A stretch of 11,502 nt of DNA, from the NCBI GenBank assembly GCA_017410745.1, contig JAFPPJ010000466.1, positions 1 to 11,502 on the forward strand, read 5' to 3'. Shown here in pieces: positions 1 through 6,845 of the stretch. This DNA is from Oscillospiraceae bacterium. Lineage in GTDB: Bacteria; Bacillota; Clostridia; Oscillospirales; Ruminococcaceae. The number at the start of each line of letters is the position of its first letter. The stretch's first letter is position 1. A model generated the notes under the pieces. That model did no database searches, was not told where the DNA came from, and saw nothing but the letters and a program-made list of their open reading frames with translations. Made by a program: the position numbers and the translations under genes.

Positions 1-351
1 CTGATCTATACTTTCCTGAAACCATTTTGCCCTATCAAATCCATTATTCTTTTTTTCCGGAAGGAGCTTTTCAGAATAAAAGACCGCATCGGGAAGAATT
101 CCGCTATTTTTGATTTCTGTTATATTATTGCGCCCTTCACTGTATAATTTCTTAAGGCTCTCAAATATGACAGGGTCATATTTGCAAATATCATCTTCAT
201 TACTAAGATATTCTTTAAACTTCCCGTCGTTTGTTTTGTCATTATCAGTAAAATACCAGTTTATGCCAACTTTTACTCCATCTTCAAGAAATGCGTTTAG
301 CATAGAGTATTTTCCATAATCACCGATATCACATACATATTGATTTTTCAT
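1..351 (-). CDS. Uncharacterised protein with an NQYVCDIGDYGKY-type N-terminus, 3' part beyond the window
   Basis: This is the first 117 codons of a gene that reads without a stop to the left edge, so the protein is partial here. It starts MKNQYVCDIGDYGKYSML and continues with VGINWYFTDND, NDGKFKEYLS, KYDPVIFESL and GILPDAVFYSEKLL. I recall this pattern (NQYVGDIGDxGKYGLLR, then G-W-Y-L-T-x-D-x-N-D-G, then CDPxLF) from a widespread family of uncharacterised bacterial proteins, often in accessory or phage-associated DNA. No function is known to me. The ATG is the only in-frame start after an upstream TAG (about 24 bases earlier). No good Shine-Dalgarno is visible, only AAGG about 10 bases upstream. 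G+C is about 33% by hand count, against clearly above 50% in the neighbouring genes, and lysine is mostly AAA, unlike the AAG-rich genes elsewhere. Both suggest horizontal acquisition. No membrane segment or signal peptide is seen. Confidence 0.75.
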   Translation of the reverse strand, partial: MKNQYVCDIGDYGKYSMLNAFLEDGVKVGINWYFTDNDKTNDGKFKEYLSNEDDICKYDPVIFESLKKLYSEGRNNITEIKNSGILPDAVFYSEKLLPEKKNNGFDRAKWFQESIDQ

Positions 352-423
352 ATAGCATCTGGCCTTCGTATAGTACTAAACATAAAAGTCAACTAACGTT
401 CCGGGAAATTACAGTTTCTGACA

Positions 424-441
424 TACTATGCTTTCATAGTA
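424..441 (-). other. Small inverted repeat spanning the ogg stop codon
   Basis: A perfect 7-bp inverted repeat (TACTATG / CATAGTA) with a 4-base loop contains the TGA of the glycosylase gene. The stem is AT-rich and no T-run follows it, so it is at best a weak terminator or a 3'-end stabilising structure. It is the only structured element between the last gene of the recG cluster and the AT-rich gene to its left. Confidence 0.35.
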
Positions 442-1228
442 CTCCGTTTCTTATGGCATAGAACAGGTATTGCTGTGCTATGCCCTCTATGCCTCTTGTG
501 CACTCGGGCAGCCCATCGGGATAGAAGTTTTCGTTTACCCGCTTCATCCACACATCCACAGGATATGCATCCGTCCTGTGAAAGCCGAACAGCAGCGTAC
601 ACATAGCCACCTTTATGCCAACGCCCTTTATCTGCATAAGCGCCGCAGCCGCTTCATCGAGCGGCATGCTGCGCACAGCGCCGAGATCCACAGTACCGTC
701 ATGCAGCTTCTGCACGCAGTCGATGAGATACTTAGCACGAAATCCCGCGCGCAGAGGTGCGAGCGTATCCACATCTGCCCCTGTCATCTCACTCGCCTCG
801 GGGAAGCCGCCGTATATATCGCACAGCCTTGATATTATCCCCTTTATGCGGGGGATATTGTTGTTCTGCGATATGATGAAGGAAAGCAGCGTCTCCTCGG
901 CAGGCTGCCGCAGCAGACGGATGCCGCTGCCGTATGCACAGGCCTTTTCAAGAGTGCTGTCCGTGCTGAGCCTTTTCTTTATCTCGCCGTAGTCCGTGTC
1001 AAGATCAAAGTAGTCCGACCAGAACGCAAATCCATCTTCGCTCACATCATGCAGCGTGAAAGTGTCCCCGTCCTGAGATATGCGGAGCTCCTTCCTGCCG
1101 ACTGCACCGACATAGCCGCCTTCCGTCTTTTCCCACCTGAAAGCCTGACCGCAGTCAAGGGTATGGTCAAGGTCAAAGTCGGGCTGCGTGAATACGATAT
1201 CTCTGCCCTTTACGATATACTTTTTCAT
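434..1228 (-). CDS. ogg: 8-oxoguanine DNA glycosylase / AP lyase, OGG type
   Basis: A base-excision repair enzyme that removes 8-oxoguanine opposite cytosine and nicks the abasic site. The 264 residues show the two OGG parts: an N-terminal domain with LDCGQAFRW (residues 24-32) and a helix-hairpin-helix-GPD domain. SFIISQNNNIPRIKGII (116-132) matches the Asn-rich motif of human OGG1 (SSNNNIARI). KGVGIKVAMC (201-210) contains the hairpin and the predicted catalytic lysine K206 (human K249). YPVDVW (222-227) supplies the catalytic aspartate D225 (human D268). The ending AQQYLFYAIRNGVL matches the usual C-terminus of clostridial OGG, so the protein is complete, if compact. Its ATG overlaps the stop of the preceding metallophosphoesterase gene by four bases (ATGA), and GGTGG lies just upstream. 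It is the last gene of the recG cluster. I am confident of the family; exact base preference is inferred. Confidence 0.93.
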   Translation of the reverse strand: MKKYIVKGRDIVFTQPDFDLDHTLDCGQAFRWEKTEGGYVGAVGRKELRISQDGDTFTLHDVSEDGFAFWSDYFDLDTDYGEIKKRLSTDSTLEKACAYGSGIRLLRQPAEETLLSFIISQNNNIPRIKGIISRLCDIYGGFPEASEMTGADVDTLAPLRAGFRAKYLIDCVQKLHDGTVDLGAVRSMPLDEAAAALMQIKGVGIKVAMCTLLFGFHRTDAYPVDVWMKRVNENFYPDGLPECTRGIEGIAQQYLFYAIRNGVL

Positions 1229-1827
1229 AGTTCCACCGGCTCATCGAATACGGCTCTGTATTTTGGCGGTATTATCTTGTTCATATGCAGCATGCCGAAA
1301 TACCACATATCAAATTTCAGCTCCTTTTTCAGCTGATCGAAGAAAAATCCGAGAGTGCCGCTGTTTGCATTCCCCGTGAGAAATTCGCCGACCGATGCGG
1401 GCGGCTCATGGGTCATCACTATGTCCACCGTCATTGCATGGAGCTTCAGCTCGTCCATCACGGCTTCCTCCGTCGCAGGCGCATCCGCAAGCGCAGGAGT
1501 GCCGCAGAGAAGTATCTTCTTGCCGCCTATCTCGTACACTCCCGGCGACAGCAAAAAGAGGTTTCCGTAGATGCAGCGTCCCTTGCCGCCGAACATATCC
1601 TCCTGCGGTATATCCTTATACAGGGACATATCGTCATTTGCACCTTCGATAAAGAACGTGTTATGCCTTCGTGAGCCTATCTTCTTCAGATCCTTGTGCT
1701 CCTTTTCGGTGTTCTCCCACAGGAAACCGAAGTCACCGAGAATGAACAGGTCGTCATCCTTCAATGACCTTATTTTTTTATGGGCAAATGCACCCATATC
1801 TCCATGTGTGTCGGCTATGATGATCAC
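1225..1827 (-). CDS. Calcineurin-like metallophosphoesterase with degenerate active-site motifs
   Basis: A small cytoplasmic protein of the binuclear-metal phosphoesterase fold, 200 residues from the chosen GTG start; substrate unknown. Visible motifs are DTHGD (6-10, metal ligands D6 and H8), LGDFGFLW (30-37, D32) and MTHEPP (138-143, H140). Two motifs are off-pattern. The usual GNH[DE] block reads GAND (62-65), without the catalytic histidine. The usual GHxH block reads GMLH (178-181), with methionine for the first histidine. The family is clear, but ordinary catalysis is doubtful: it may be altered, rely on other ligands, or be a binding role only. I chose GTG at 1827 because GGGGAGG lies 8 bases upstream and the protein then begins MIIIADTHGD, as relatives do. 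An ATG at 1848 would add seven residues, overlap the punA stop and have no binding site. It sits between punA and ogg. Confidence 0.85.
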   Translation of the reverse strand: MIIIADTHGDMGAFAHKKIRSLKDDDLFILGDFGFLWENTEKEHKDLKKIGSRRHNTFFIEGANDDMSLYKDIPQEDMFGGKGRCIYGNLFLLSPGVYEIGGKKILLCGTPALADAPATEEAVMDELKLHAMTVDIVMTHEPPASVGEFLTGNANSGTLGFFFDQLKKELKFDMWYFGMLHMNKIIPPKYRAVFDEPVEL

Positions 1828-1835
1828 AGCGGGCA

Positions 1836-1842
1836 CCTCCCC
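1836..1842 (-). promoter_or_regulatory. Ribosome binding site fixing the metallophosphoesterase start
   Basis: GGGGAGG stands 8 bases before the GTG at 1827 and just after the punA stop. It falls inside the longer reading frame from the ATG at 1848, which argues that this ATG is not the start. Confidence 0.7.
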
Positions 1843-1844
1843 GA

Positions 1845-2675
1845 TCATATATTATCGTGTATATCCTTTACAGTCTGACGCAGCAGTCTCCTGAACATAG
1901 GAGCGACCCTGTTAGCAGTCTCCTTTACCTCCTCGTGCGAGAGGGGCTTGTCGGTGACGCCGCACGCCATATTCGATATGCAGGATATACCCACAGTCTC
2001 AAGTCCCATATGCCTTGCAGCAATGCCCTCACACGCCGAGGACATACCCACCGCATCCGCGCCGAGCGTGCGCACCATGCGTATCTCTGCGGGCGACTCG
2101 TAGTTAGGGCCTGTGAGCTGTATGTATACGCCCTCTCTGAGCGGCACATCCGTCTTCTCTGCGGCTGCCTTGACTATATTGCGGAGCCTGAGAGAGTATA
2201 TCTCGCTCATATCCGGGAAGCGTGTCCCCAGCTCATCTACATTCTCACCTATCAGAGGAGAGGGCACCATGCATATCTGATCTGTTATCAGCATAAGATC
2301 GCCCGCATTGAAGCCGAGATTGACACCGCCTGCCGCATTCGTGATGATCAGCGCCTTCGCACCCATCATCCCCATCAGGCGAACTCCCATAACAGCTTCT
2401 GCTGTGCTGTACCCCTCATAGTAATGAATGCGTCCTCTCATTATCACCACGGACACGCCTTCGAGGTAGCCGAATACAAAGCTGCCCGTATGTCCGGGAG
2501 CGGTAGATACCGGGAAACCGTCCACTTCTCCATATGGTATCTCACAGGTGATCTGCGTTTCATCCACTATCCCTTCGAGCCCGGAACCCAGCACTATCCC
2601 TATCTCGGGGATATGCCCCGTCTTCTCCTTTACCGAAGAAAGCGCCCTGCAGAGCCTTTCATACATCTTTGACAT
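1845..2675 (-). CDS. punA: Purine nucleoside phosphorylase, trimeric class I
   Basis: Purine salvage enzyme that splits inosine and guanosine and their deoxy forms with phosphate into free base and (deoxy)ribose-1-phosphate. The 276 residues fit this family (about 270-290). Motifs run in order: VLGSGL (28-33, phosphate loop), APGHTG (59-64), RGRIHYYEGY (80-89), TNAAGG (112-117), GPNYESPAE (189-197, purine-binding glutamate E193), VGMS (209-212) and CISNMACG (232-239). N235 corresponds to the asparagine that sets 6-oxopurine preference in trimeric enzymes (human N243), so adenosine should be a poor substrate. The frame is open back to an ATG at 2759, but that would lie within the end of the FtsA-like gene. 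I chose ATG 2675, one base after that gene's stop, with AAAGGA 8 bases upstream; ATG 2684 is a less well-spaced alternative. The stop leads directly into the metallophosphoesterase binding site. Confidence 0.95.
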   Translation of the reverse strand: MSKMYERLCRALSSVKEKTGHIPEIGIVLGSGLEGIVDETQITCEIPYGEVDGFPVSTAPGHTGSFVFGYLEGVSVVIMRGRIHYYEGYSTAEAVMGVRLMGMMGAKALIITNAAGGVNLGFNAGDLMLITDQICMVPSPLIGENVDELGTRFPDMSEIYSLRLRNIVKAAAEKTDVPLREGVYIQLTGPNYESPAEIRMVRTLGADAVGMSSACEGIAARHMGLETVGISCISNMACGVTDKPLSHEEVKETANRVAPMFRRLLRQTVKDIHDNI

Positions 2676-2676
2676 A

Positions 2677-4752
2677 TCAGACATCCTTTCTGTATCTTGC
2701 CATTCTCCAGCCCACCTCGACGATATCGCCGTCACTGAGCGGGTCTGAGAATTTGGCATCCTTCCCGTTTAAAAGCAGATATACCTCTGCCCCCCTCGGA
2801 AGCGCTTTGGTATCTATATCCGCATAGCTCATGAGCTCTATGAACAGATGCTCCTTGCCCCCCGCAAGTCTCACTGGCTTTGTATTGAGCATAACTATCA
2901 CATCACGGTCTTGCACCTCGGGTACATCTGCCGGAGCTTCATCGGGAACATCTTCTGTTTCCTGCGATATATCCTCCGCCGTTTCTTCGGCGGCATTCTC
3001 CTCAGCATTCCTGTGCCCGATAACTATATCGTCACCGTCCGCAAGCCTTGTATCAGGGTCTGCGTGCACGCCCGACACGGATATGTCCAGCAGGTCGGCA
3101 TCATCTATGACGCCCCGCTGTACAAGCTCCTCTATGAGCTCCTCGGCGGTGGATACAGTGTACACCGTCATATCATCATTCATCTGCACACGGTAATCGG
3201 AGCTTACCTCCCTGCCGTTGGCACAGACCACACCACCCGCGCTGTACTCACGTCCGTTCACATGGACTCTGAGAGAATTTACAGAGAGCTCTCCCGCCGT
3301 AACTACCGGTGAAGTGCCTTCCGCAGCCGGTATGAACAGTATCTCATCCCCGGGCTTCACCACATAGTCCATAGACACATTGTGTCCGTTCACGGCTATC
3401 TGTGAGGGCGTGCCTGCTGTGCCGCGCATATGCCGTCTTTCACCGTTGAGCGTATATACAAGTCCCCTGCCCGTGCGTGCTATTATCTCATTTGCCTTGT
3501 AGCCCGACTGCATCAGCAGCTCCGCACAGGTGAGAGTATTCGTGTCAAATATCCGTATCCGCCTGCCGTTGAGAGTGACGGATGAAAGGTCGTAGCCCAT
3601 GCGTCCGCCCGCAGTGATCCCGATGCCTATGGGAGTTATCAGCAGCGGGTCTATCTTGTCCGAGCCGTCTATCTCCACATTGCGCTTGATGTTCCTGCCG
3701 CCAACAGCCACCTTGTCATGGGGCAGCCCCAGCTCATCCGCGATCATCACATCGAGCCCGTCAAGCAGACTGCCTCCTCCCACAAGGAATACAGCCGCAG
3801 GGGTCTGACCGTTGGTATTTCGTATCTCCTCTGCGATACTTGCCGCAAGAGTGTGTATGCTCTCTGATATACTGTCATACAGCTCCTGTCTGGATACCGT
3901 ATGCTCAAATCCGAGTATATCGGTATATGCTATCTCCTCATTCTCCGACAGCTTCATCTTCTCAGCAGTGTCGAAATCCACCAGGTATGCCCTGACTATC
4001 TGCTCGGTTATCTCATCGCCTGCGGTCGTGGACATCGCATATCCGAATATGCTGCCGTCCTTTGACACCGCTATATCCGATGTGCCCGCACCTATATCCG
4101 CAAGGGCTATATTGATAAGTCTCAGCTCCGGCGGTATAACAAGGTTCATCGCCGCGATAGGCTCAAGTGTCATGCTCTCGGGCTCGAGCCCGCACATATC
4201 TATGGCAGAGTTGAGTCCGTTTACCACCGTCTCGGGAAGAAATGCCGCGAGCACGTCGGCGGATATCCTGTTGCCCTTGTGCCCCGACAGATTCTTTATC
4301 GGATAATCATCCAGACAATACCGTATCACGGAATGCCCCACACAGAAAAAGCCCTTTCCTTCCGGGAGCCCCTCTGCCGCAGCCGCAGCCGCTTCAAGCT
4401 CAAGGGAACGTATCTCGCCGTCGCTTATCGGCTCGGATGGGTCTACCTCCCTCTCGGATGTGTGCCGGACAGTCACCAGCGCGCGTCCTGCCGCAGCGAT
4501 AGCCGCCCTTGTAAGGTCTATGCCCGTCACCCGTGAAAGCTCCGTGCGCACCGCAGATATAGTCTCTGCCGTGCGTGTTATATCTTCTATCTGCCCGTCT
4601 GACATGGAGCGTGACTTGTGACACATCGACACATGAGCCTCAACACGGAAGACCTCACCCACCTGACGGCACAGCATGCCCACCACATTGCGAGTACCTA
4701 TGTCAAGAGCAAATATGTCCCCTTCCTCCTGCGGCCTAAGTCCGCTGTTCAT
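2677..4752 (-). CDS. FtsA-like actin-fold ATPase with long beta-grasp-like C-terminal extension
   Basis: A 691-residue member of the FtsA/PilM branch of the actin-HSP70 superfamily. ATPase signatures are phosphate-1 ALDIGT (15-20), phosphate-2 DIGAGTSDIAV (219-229) and the adenosine motif LVGGGSLLDG (323-332). The stretch at about 85-185 fits the SHS2 (1C) subdomain typical of FtsA. The ATPase core ends near 390, where ordinary FtsA (about 410-430 residues) would add only a linker and a membrane-binding helix. Here about 300 more residues follow: NG-containing, GD-rich segments with VKPGDEILFIP (465-475), RLADGDDIVIG (569-579) and PLSDGDIVEVGW (671-682), broken by an acidic linker (583-613). 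These resemble beta-grasp (ThiS/SLBB-like) folds, which is inference. No ftsZ is adjacent. The start has GGGGTGAT closely upstream and lies 12 bases after recG. It could act in division, cell shape or as an envelope scaffold; the family is sure, the role is not. Confidence 0.85.
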   Translation of the reverse strand: MNSGLRPQEEGDIFALDIGTRNVVGMLCRQVGEVFRVEAHVSMCHKSRSMSDGQIEDITRTAETISAVRTELSRVTGIDLTRAAIAAAGRALVTVRHTSEREVDPSEPISDGEIRSLELEAAAAAAEGLPEGKGFFCVGHSVIRYCLDDYPIKNLSGHKGNRISADVLAAFLPETVVNGLNSAIDMCGLEPESMTLEPIAAMNLVIPPELRLINIALADIGAGTSDIAVSKDGSIFGYAMSTTAGDEITEQIVRAYLVDFDTAEKMKLSENEEIAYTDILGFEHTVSRQELYDSISESIHTLAASIAEEIRNTNGQTPAAVFLVGGGSLLDGLDVMIADELGLPHDKVAVGGRNIKRNVEIDGSDKIDPLLITPIGIGITAGGRMGYDLSSVTLNGRRIRIFDTNTLTCAELLMQSGYKANEIIARTGRGLVYTLNGERRHMRGTAGTPSQIAVNGHNVSMDYVVKPGDEILFIPAAEGTSPVVTAGELSVNSLRVHVNGREYSAGGVVCANGREVSSDYRVQMNDDMTVYTVSTAEELIEELVQRGVIDDADLLDISVSGVHADPDTRLADGDDIVIGHRNAEENAAEETAEDISQETEDVPDEAPADVPEVQDRDVIVMLNTKPVRLAGGKEHLFIELMSYADIDTKALPRGAEVYLLLNGKDAKFSDPLSDGDIVEVGWRMARYRKDV
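2684..2691 (-). promoter_or_regulatory. Ribosome binding site for punA within the end of the FtsA-like gene
   Basis: AGAAAGGA ends 8 bases before ATG 2675 and lies in the last codons of the upstream gene. It directly abuts or overlaps ATG 2684, making that start unlikely. The arrangement implies translational coupling. Confidence 0.6.
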
Positions 4753-4764
4753 GTTATCACCCCG

Positions 4765-6795
4765 CTAATTCATGCCTTCCTCGCCGTTTTTGAGCATAAG
4801 TGCCATTGCACGCTCACGCAGCAAGGGAGTCTCCGTCAGATCTGCAGATCTCTCAAAAAGTGTGTTCACTGCACTGTTCACGTCATTCATAAGCTGTCTG
4901 TCATATATATCCGCTATCTTGAAGCCCGCAGCACCGCTCTGCTTCACACCGAAGAATTCACCTGCGCCGCGTATGCGCATATCCTCCTCCGCTATCGCAA
5001 AGCCGTCCGAGGTCTCAGACATTATTTTCAGCCTCTTCCGCACATCCTCGGTAGGATTGTCCGTGAGAAGTATACAGTACGACTTGTCGCTGCCGCGGCC
5101 TACACGCCCTCTCAGCTGATGAAGCTGTGCAAGTCCGAAGCGTTCCGCACTTTCTATCATGATCACCGTCGCATTGGGCACATCCACGCCTACCTCTATG
5201 ACCGTGGTGGATACGAGTATCTGTATCTCACCCGCCTTGAAACGGTTCATGATGTTTTCCTTCTCATCTGCGGGCAGTCTCCCGTGAAGAAGACCCGTGC
5301 TGTATTTGCCGAGCACGCTCTTACCCAGCTGTTCGGCATATGCCGTCACGCTCTGCAGTTCACTTTCGGGATCGTCGTCTATCATCGGACATACGATATA
5401 CGCCTGATGTCCCGCATCTATCTGCTGCCCCACGAAATTCTGTGCTCTCTGGCGAAGCTTGCCTGTGACCGCATATGTCTCTATCTTCTGTCTGCCCTTT
5501 GGCATCTCATCTATTATTGATATGTCAAGATCGCCGTAGAGTATAAGACCAAGGGTACGGGGAATGGGCGTCGCGCTCATTACCAGCTTGTGAGGATGCT
5601 CTCCCTTCCCTGCAAGCAGCTTGCGCTGCTCCACGCCGAAGCGATGCTGTTCATCCGTGATTATGAGCCCGAGCCTTTTAAATTCCGTTGATGCGGATAT
5701 AAGGGCATGAGTGCCTGTCACCACCGACAGGCTGCCGTCTGCGAGCCGTGACTTTATCTCATTTTTCTGCTTTTGTGTCATAGAGCCTGTGAGCAGCCCC
5801 ACAGATATCCCCAGCGGCTCCAGGAATTTGCTCAGTGTCTGCGCATGCTGCACCGCAAGTATCTCCGTAGGTGCCATCAGCGCCGCCTGATATCCGTTCT
5901 TGTACGCAAGGAAGCAGGCCGCCGCCGCAACAGCAGTCTTGCCGCTTCCCACATCACCCTGGACGAGCCTGTTCATAGGCGTGTCCTTTGTCATATCCGT
6001 GAAAATCTCACCGCATACACGCTTCTGTGCATTTGTCAGCTCAAAGGGCAGCGATCCTGCGTATTCATCCACATCGCACGGATTCATTATGCAGCTCGTC
6101 ACCGCTGAATTGCTGCGCTTGACAAGCTTCATTGCAGAGGTGAAGACCAGCAGCTCGTCAAAACCAAGCCTCCTGCGGGATATCTCCGCCGCATGCTGTG
6201 ACTCCGGGAAATGCACGTTCCTTATGGCATACTCCTCAGCCGCAAGCTCATACTGCGCCCGTATATCATCTGGCAGAAATTCATCTATGCGCTCTCCCAG
6301 AGCATCAAGGGCATATTTCACATTCGTGATGATCATCTGCGCGGTAAGCCCCTCTGTAAGGCGGTACTTAGGGCGGATGAGCATATCATCATCCTTCACC
6401 ACCAGCGGAGAATTCATCTCACGGCGCACCATATTGCCCGATACCTTCCCGTAAAGGCGATATGTCCTGCCTTCCTCAAGCTCCTCATATGCGAAGCGGT
6501 TGTTGTAGAACACTATGATGATCTTCCCCGAATCGTCAAATGCTGTTATCTTGTATAACACCAGCCCCTGACGTATACGCTGTGCGGCAAGCTTCCTGTC
6601 CACCGTCACCCTCACCGCAGAAGTCTCATCTATCGGTGTCTCCGATATGAGTACGGGCTCAGTCAGATCTATGTACTCCCTCGGGTAATATGTCAGCAGG
6701 TCGCCCACTGTCATTATCCCTATATTATTGTAAAGCTCACTTCTTTTCTTTCCTACTCCCGGAAGAGCAGCAATAGGATCGTAGTATCTTATCAT
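4765..6795 (-). CDS. recG: ATP-dependent DNA helicase RecG
   Basis: A superfamily 2 double-stranded DNA translocase that remodels stalled replication forks and Holliday junctions. The 676 residues match the usual length (about 680-690). The N-terminus has DPIAALPGVGKKR (6-18), the typical helix-hairpin-helix opening, followed by the OB-fold wedge domain (about 60-140). Helicase motifs are all present: LVQGDVGSGKT (277-287, Walker A), TDEQHRFG (380-387, motif II), MSATPIPRTL (406-415, motif III) and QLRGRVGRG (560-568, motif VI). The C-terminal RecG domain follows, with EEDMRIRGAGEFFG (603-616). The ATG is the only in-frame start after an upstream TGA. The binding site is poor, only GAG two bases before the ATG. 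An intrinsic terminator ends five bases upstream, so expression must come by read-through or an atypical start. It is the first gene of the five-gene cluster. Confidence 0.97.
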   Translation of the reverse strand: MIRYYDPIAALPGVGKKRSELYNNIGIMTVGDLLTYYPREYIDLTEPVLISETPIDETSAVRVTVDRKLAAQRIRQGLVLYKITAFDDSGKIIIVFYNNRFAYEELEEGRTYRLYGKVSGNMVRREMNSPLVVKDDDMLIRPKYRLTEGLTAQMIITNVKYALDALGERIDEFLPDDIRAQYELAAEEYAIRNVHFPESQHAAEISRRRLGFDELLVFTSAMKLVKRSNSAVTSCIMNPCDVDEYAGSLPFELTNAQKRVCGEIFTDMTKDTPMNRLVQGDVGSGKTAVAAAACFLAYKNGYQAALMAPTEILAVQHAQTLSKFLEPLGISVGLLTGSMTQKQKNEIKSRLADGSLSVVTGTHALISASTEFKRLGLIITDEQHRFGVEQRKLLAGKGEHPHKLVMSATPIPRTLGLILYGDLDISIIDEMPKGRQKIETYAVTGKLRQRAQNFVGQQIDAGHQAYIVCPMIDDDPESELQSVTAYAEQLGKSVLGKYSTGLLHGRLPADEKENIMNRFKAGEIQILVSTTVIEVGVDVPNATVIMIESAERFGLAQLHQLRGRVGRGSDKSYCILLTDNPTEDVRKRLKIMSETSDGFAIAEEDMRIRGAGEFFGVKQSGAAGFKIADIYDRQLMNDVNSAVNTLFERSADLTETPLLRERAMALMLKNGEEGMN

Positions 6796-6800
6796 AACTC

Positions 6801-6839
6801 AAAAATACGGCACATCAGGCGTTAGCTGATGTGCCGTAT
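6801..6839 (-). terminator. Intrinsic terminator after the aquaporin gene, abutting the recG start
   Basis: Read on the minus strand, a perfect 14-bp stem (ATACGGCACATCAG / CTGATGTGCCGTAT) with a 7-base loop (CTAACGC) is followed by a run of five T. It begins 6 bases after the aquaporin stop codon. The opposite strand has no T-run, so it should work in one direction only. Its T-run ends 5 bases before the recG ATG. Confidence 0.88.
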
Positions 6840-6845
6840 ATCACC

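Larger units (their letters stand above)
434..6795 (-). other. Five-gene co-directional cluster (recG, FtsA-like, punA, metallophosphoesterase, ogg)
   Basis: Five minus-strand genes follow one another with gaps of 12, 1 and 17 bases and a final 4-base overlap. Two of the ribosome binding sites lie at or inside the end of the previous reading frame, as expected for an operon with translational coupling. No terminator-like hairpin occurs between the genes. The 5' limit is the aquaporin terminator just before recG. No clear promoter is visible there, so the start of the transcript is unknown. Confidence 0.65.

Noticed and set aside
365..392. Possible promoter (TTGACT, then TATACG or TACGAA) before the AT-rich gene
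   Set aside because: The -35-like box is good, but the best -10 match is only 14 bases away and the 16-base option (TACGAA) is poor. The region is AT-rich, so chance matches are expected.
1857..2672. Plus-strand 271-codon open frame opposite punA
   Set aside because: punA on the minus strand has every family motif. The plus-strand translation has none and is a codon-bias shadow.
2676..2759. Longer punA starting at ATG 2759
   Set aside because: The extra 28 residues would be read within the end of the FtsA-like gene in another frame and match nothing in the phosphorylase family. ATG 2675 has a properly spaced binding site.
4618..5520. Plus-strand 300-codon open frame opposite recG and the FtsA-like gene
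   Set aside because: It crosses the junction of two well-supported minus-strand genes and its translation has no recognisable domain.
6802..6830. TATTTT within the terminator T-run as a -10 box for a leaderless recG message
   Set aside because: The position would suit a start at the ATG, but no -35-like sequence lies at the right distance (ATCAGC there). The T-run is already explained by the terminator.
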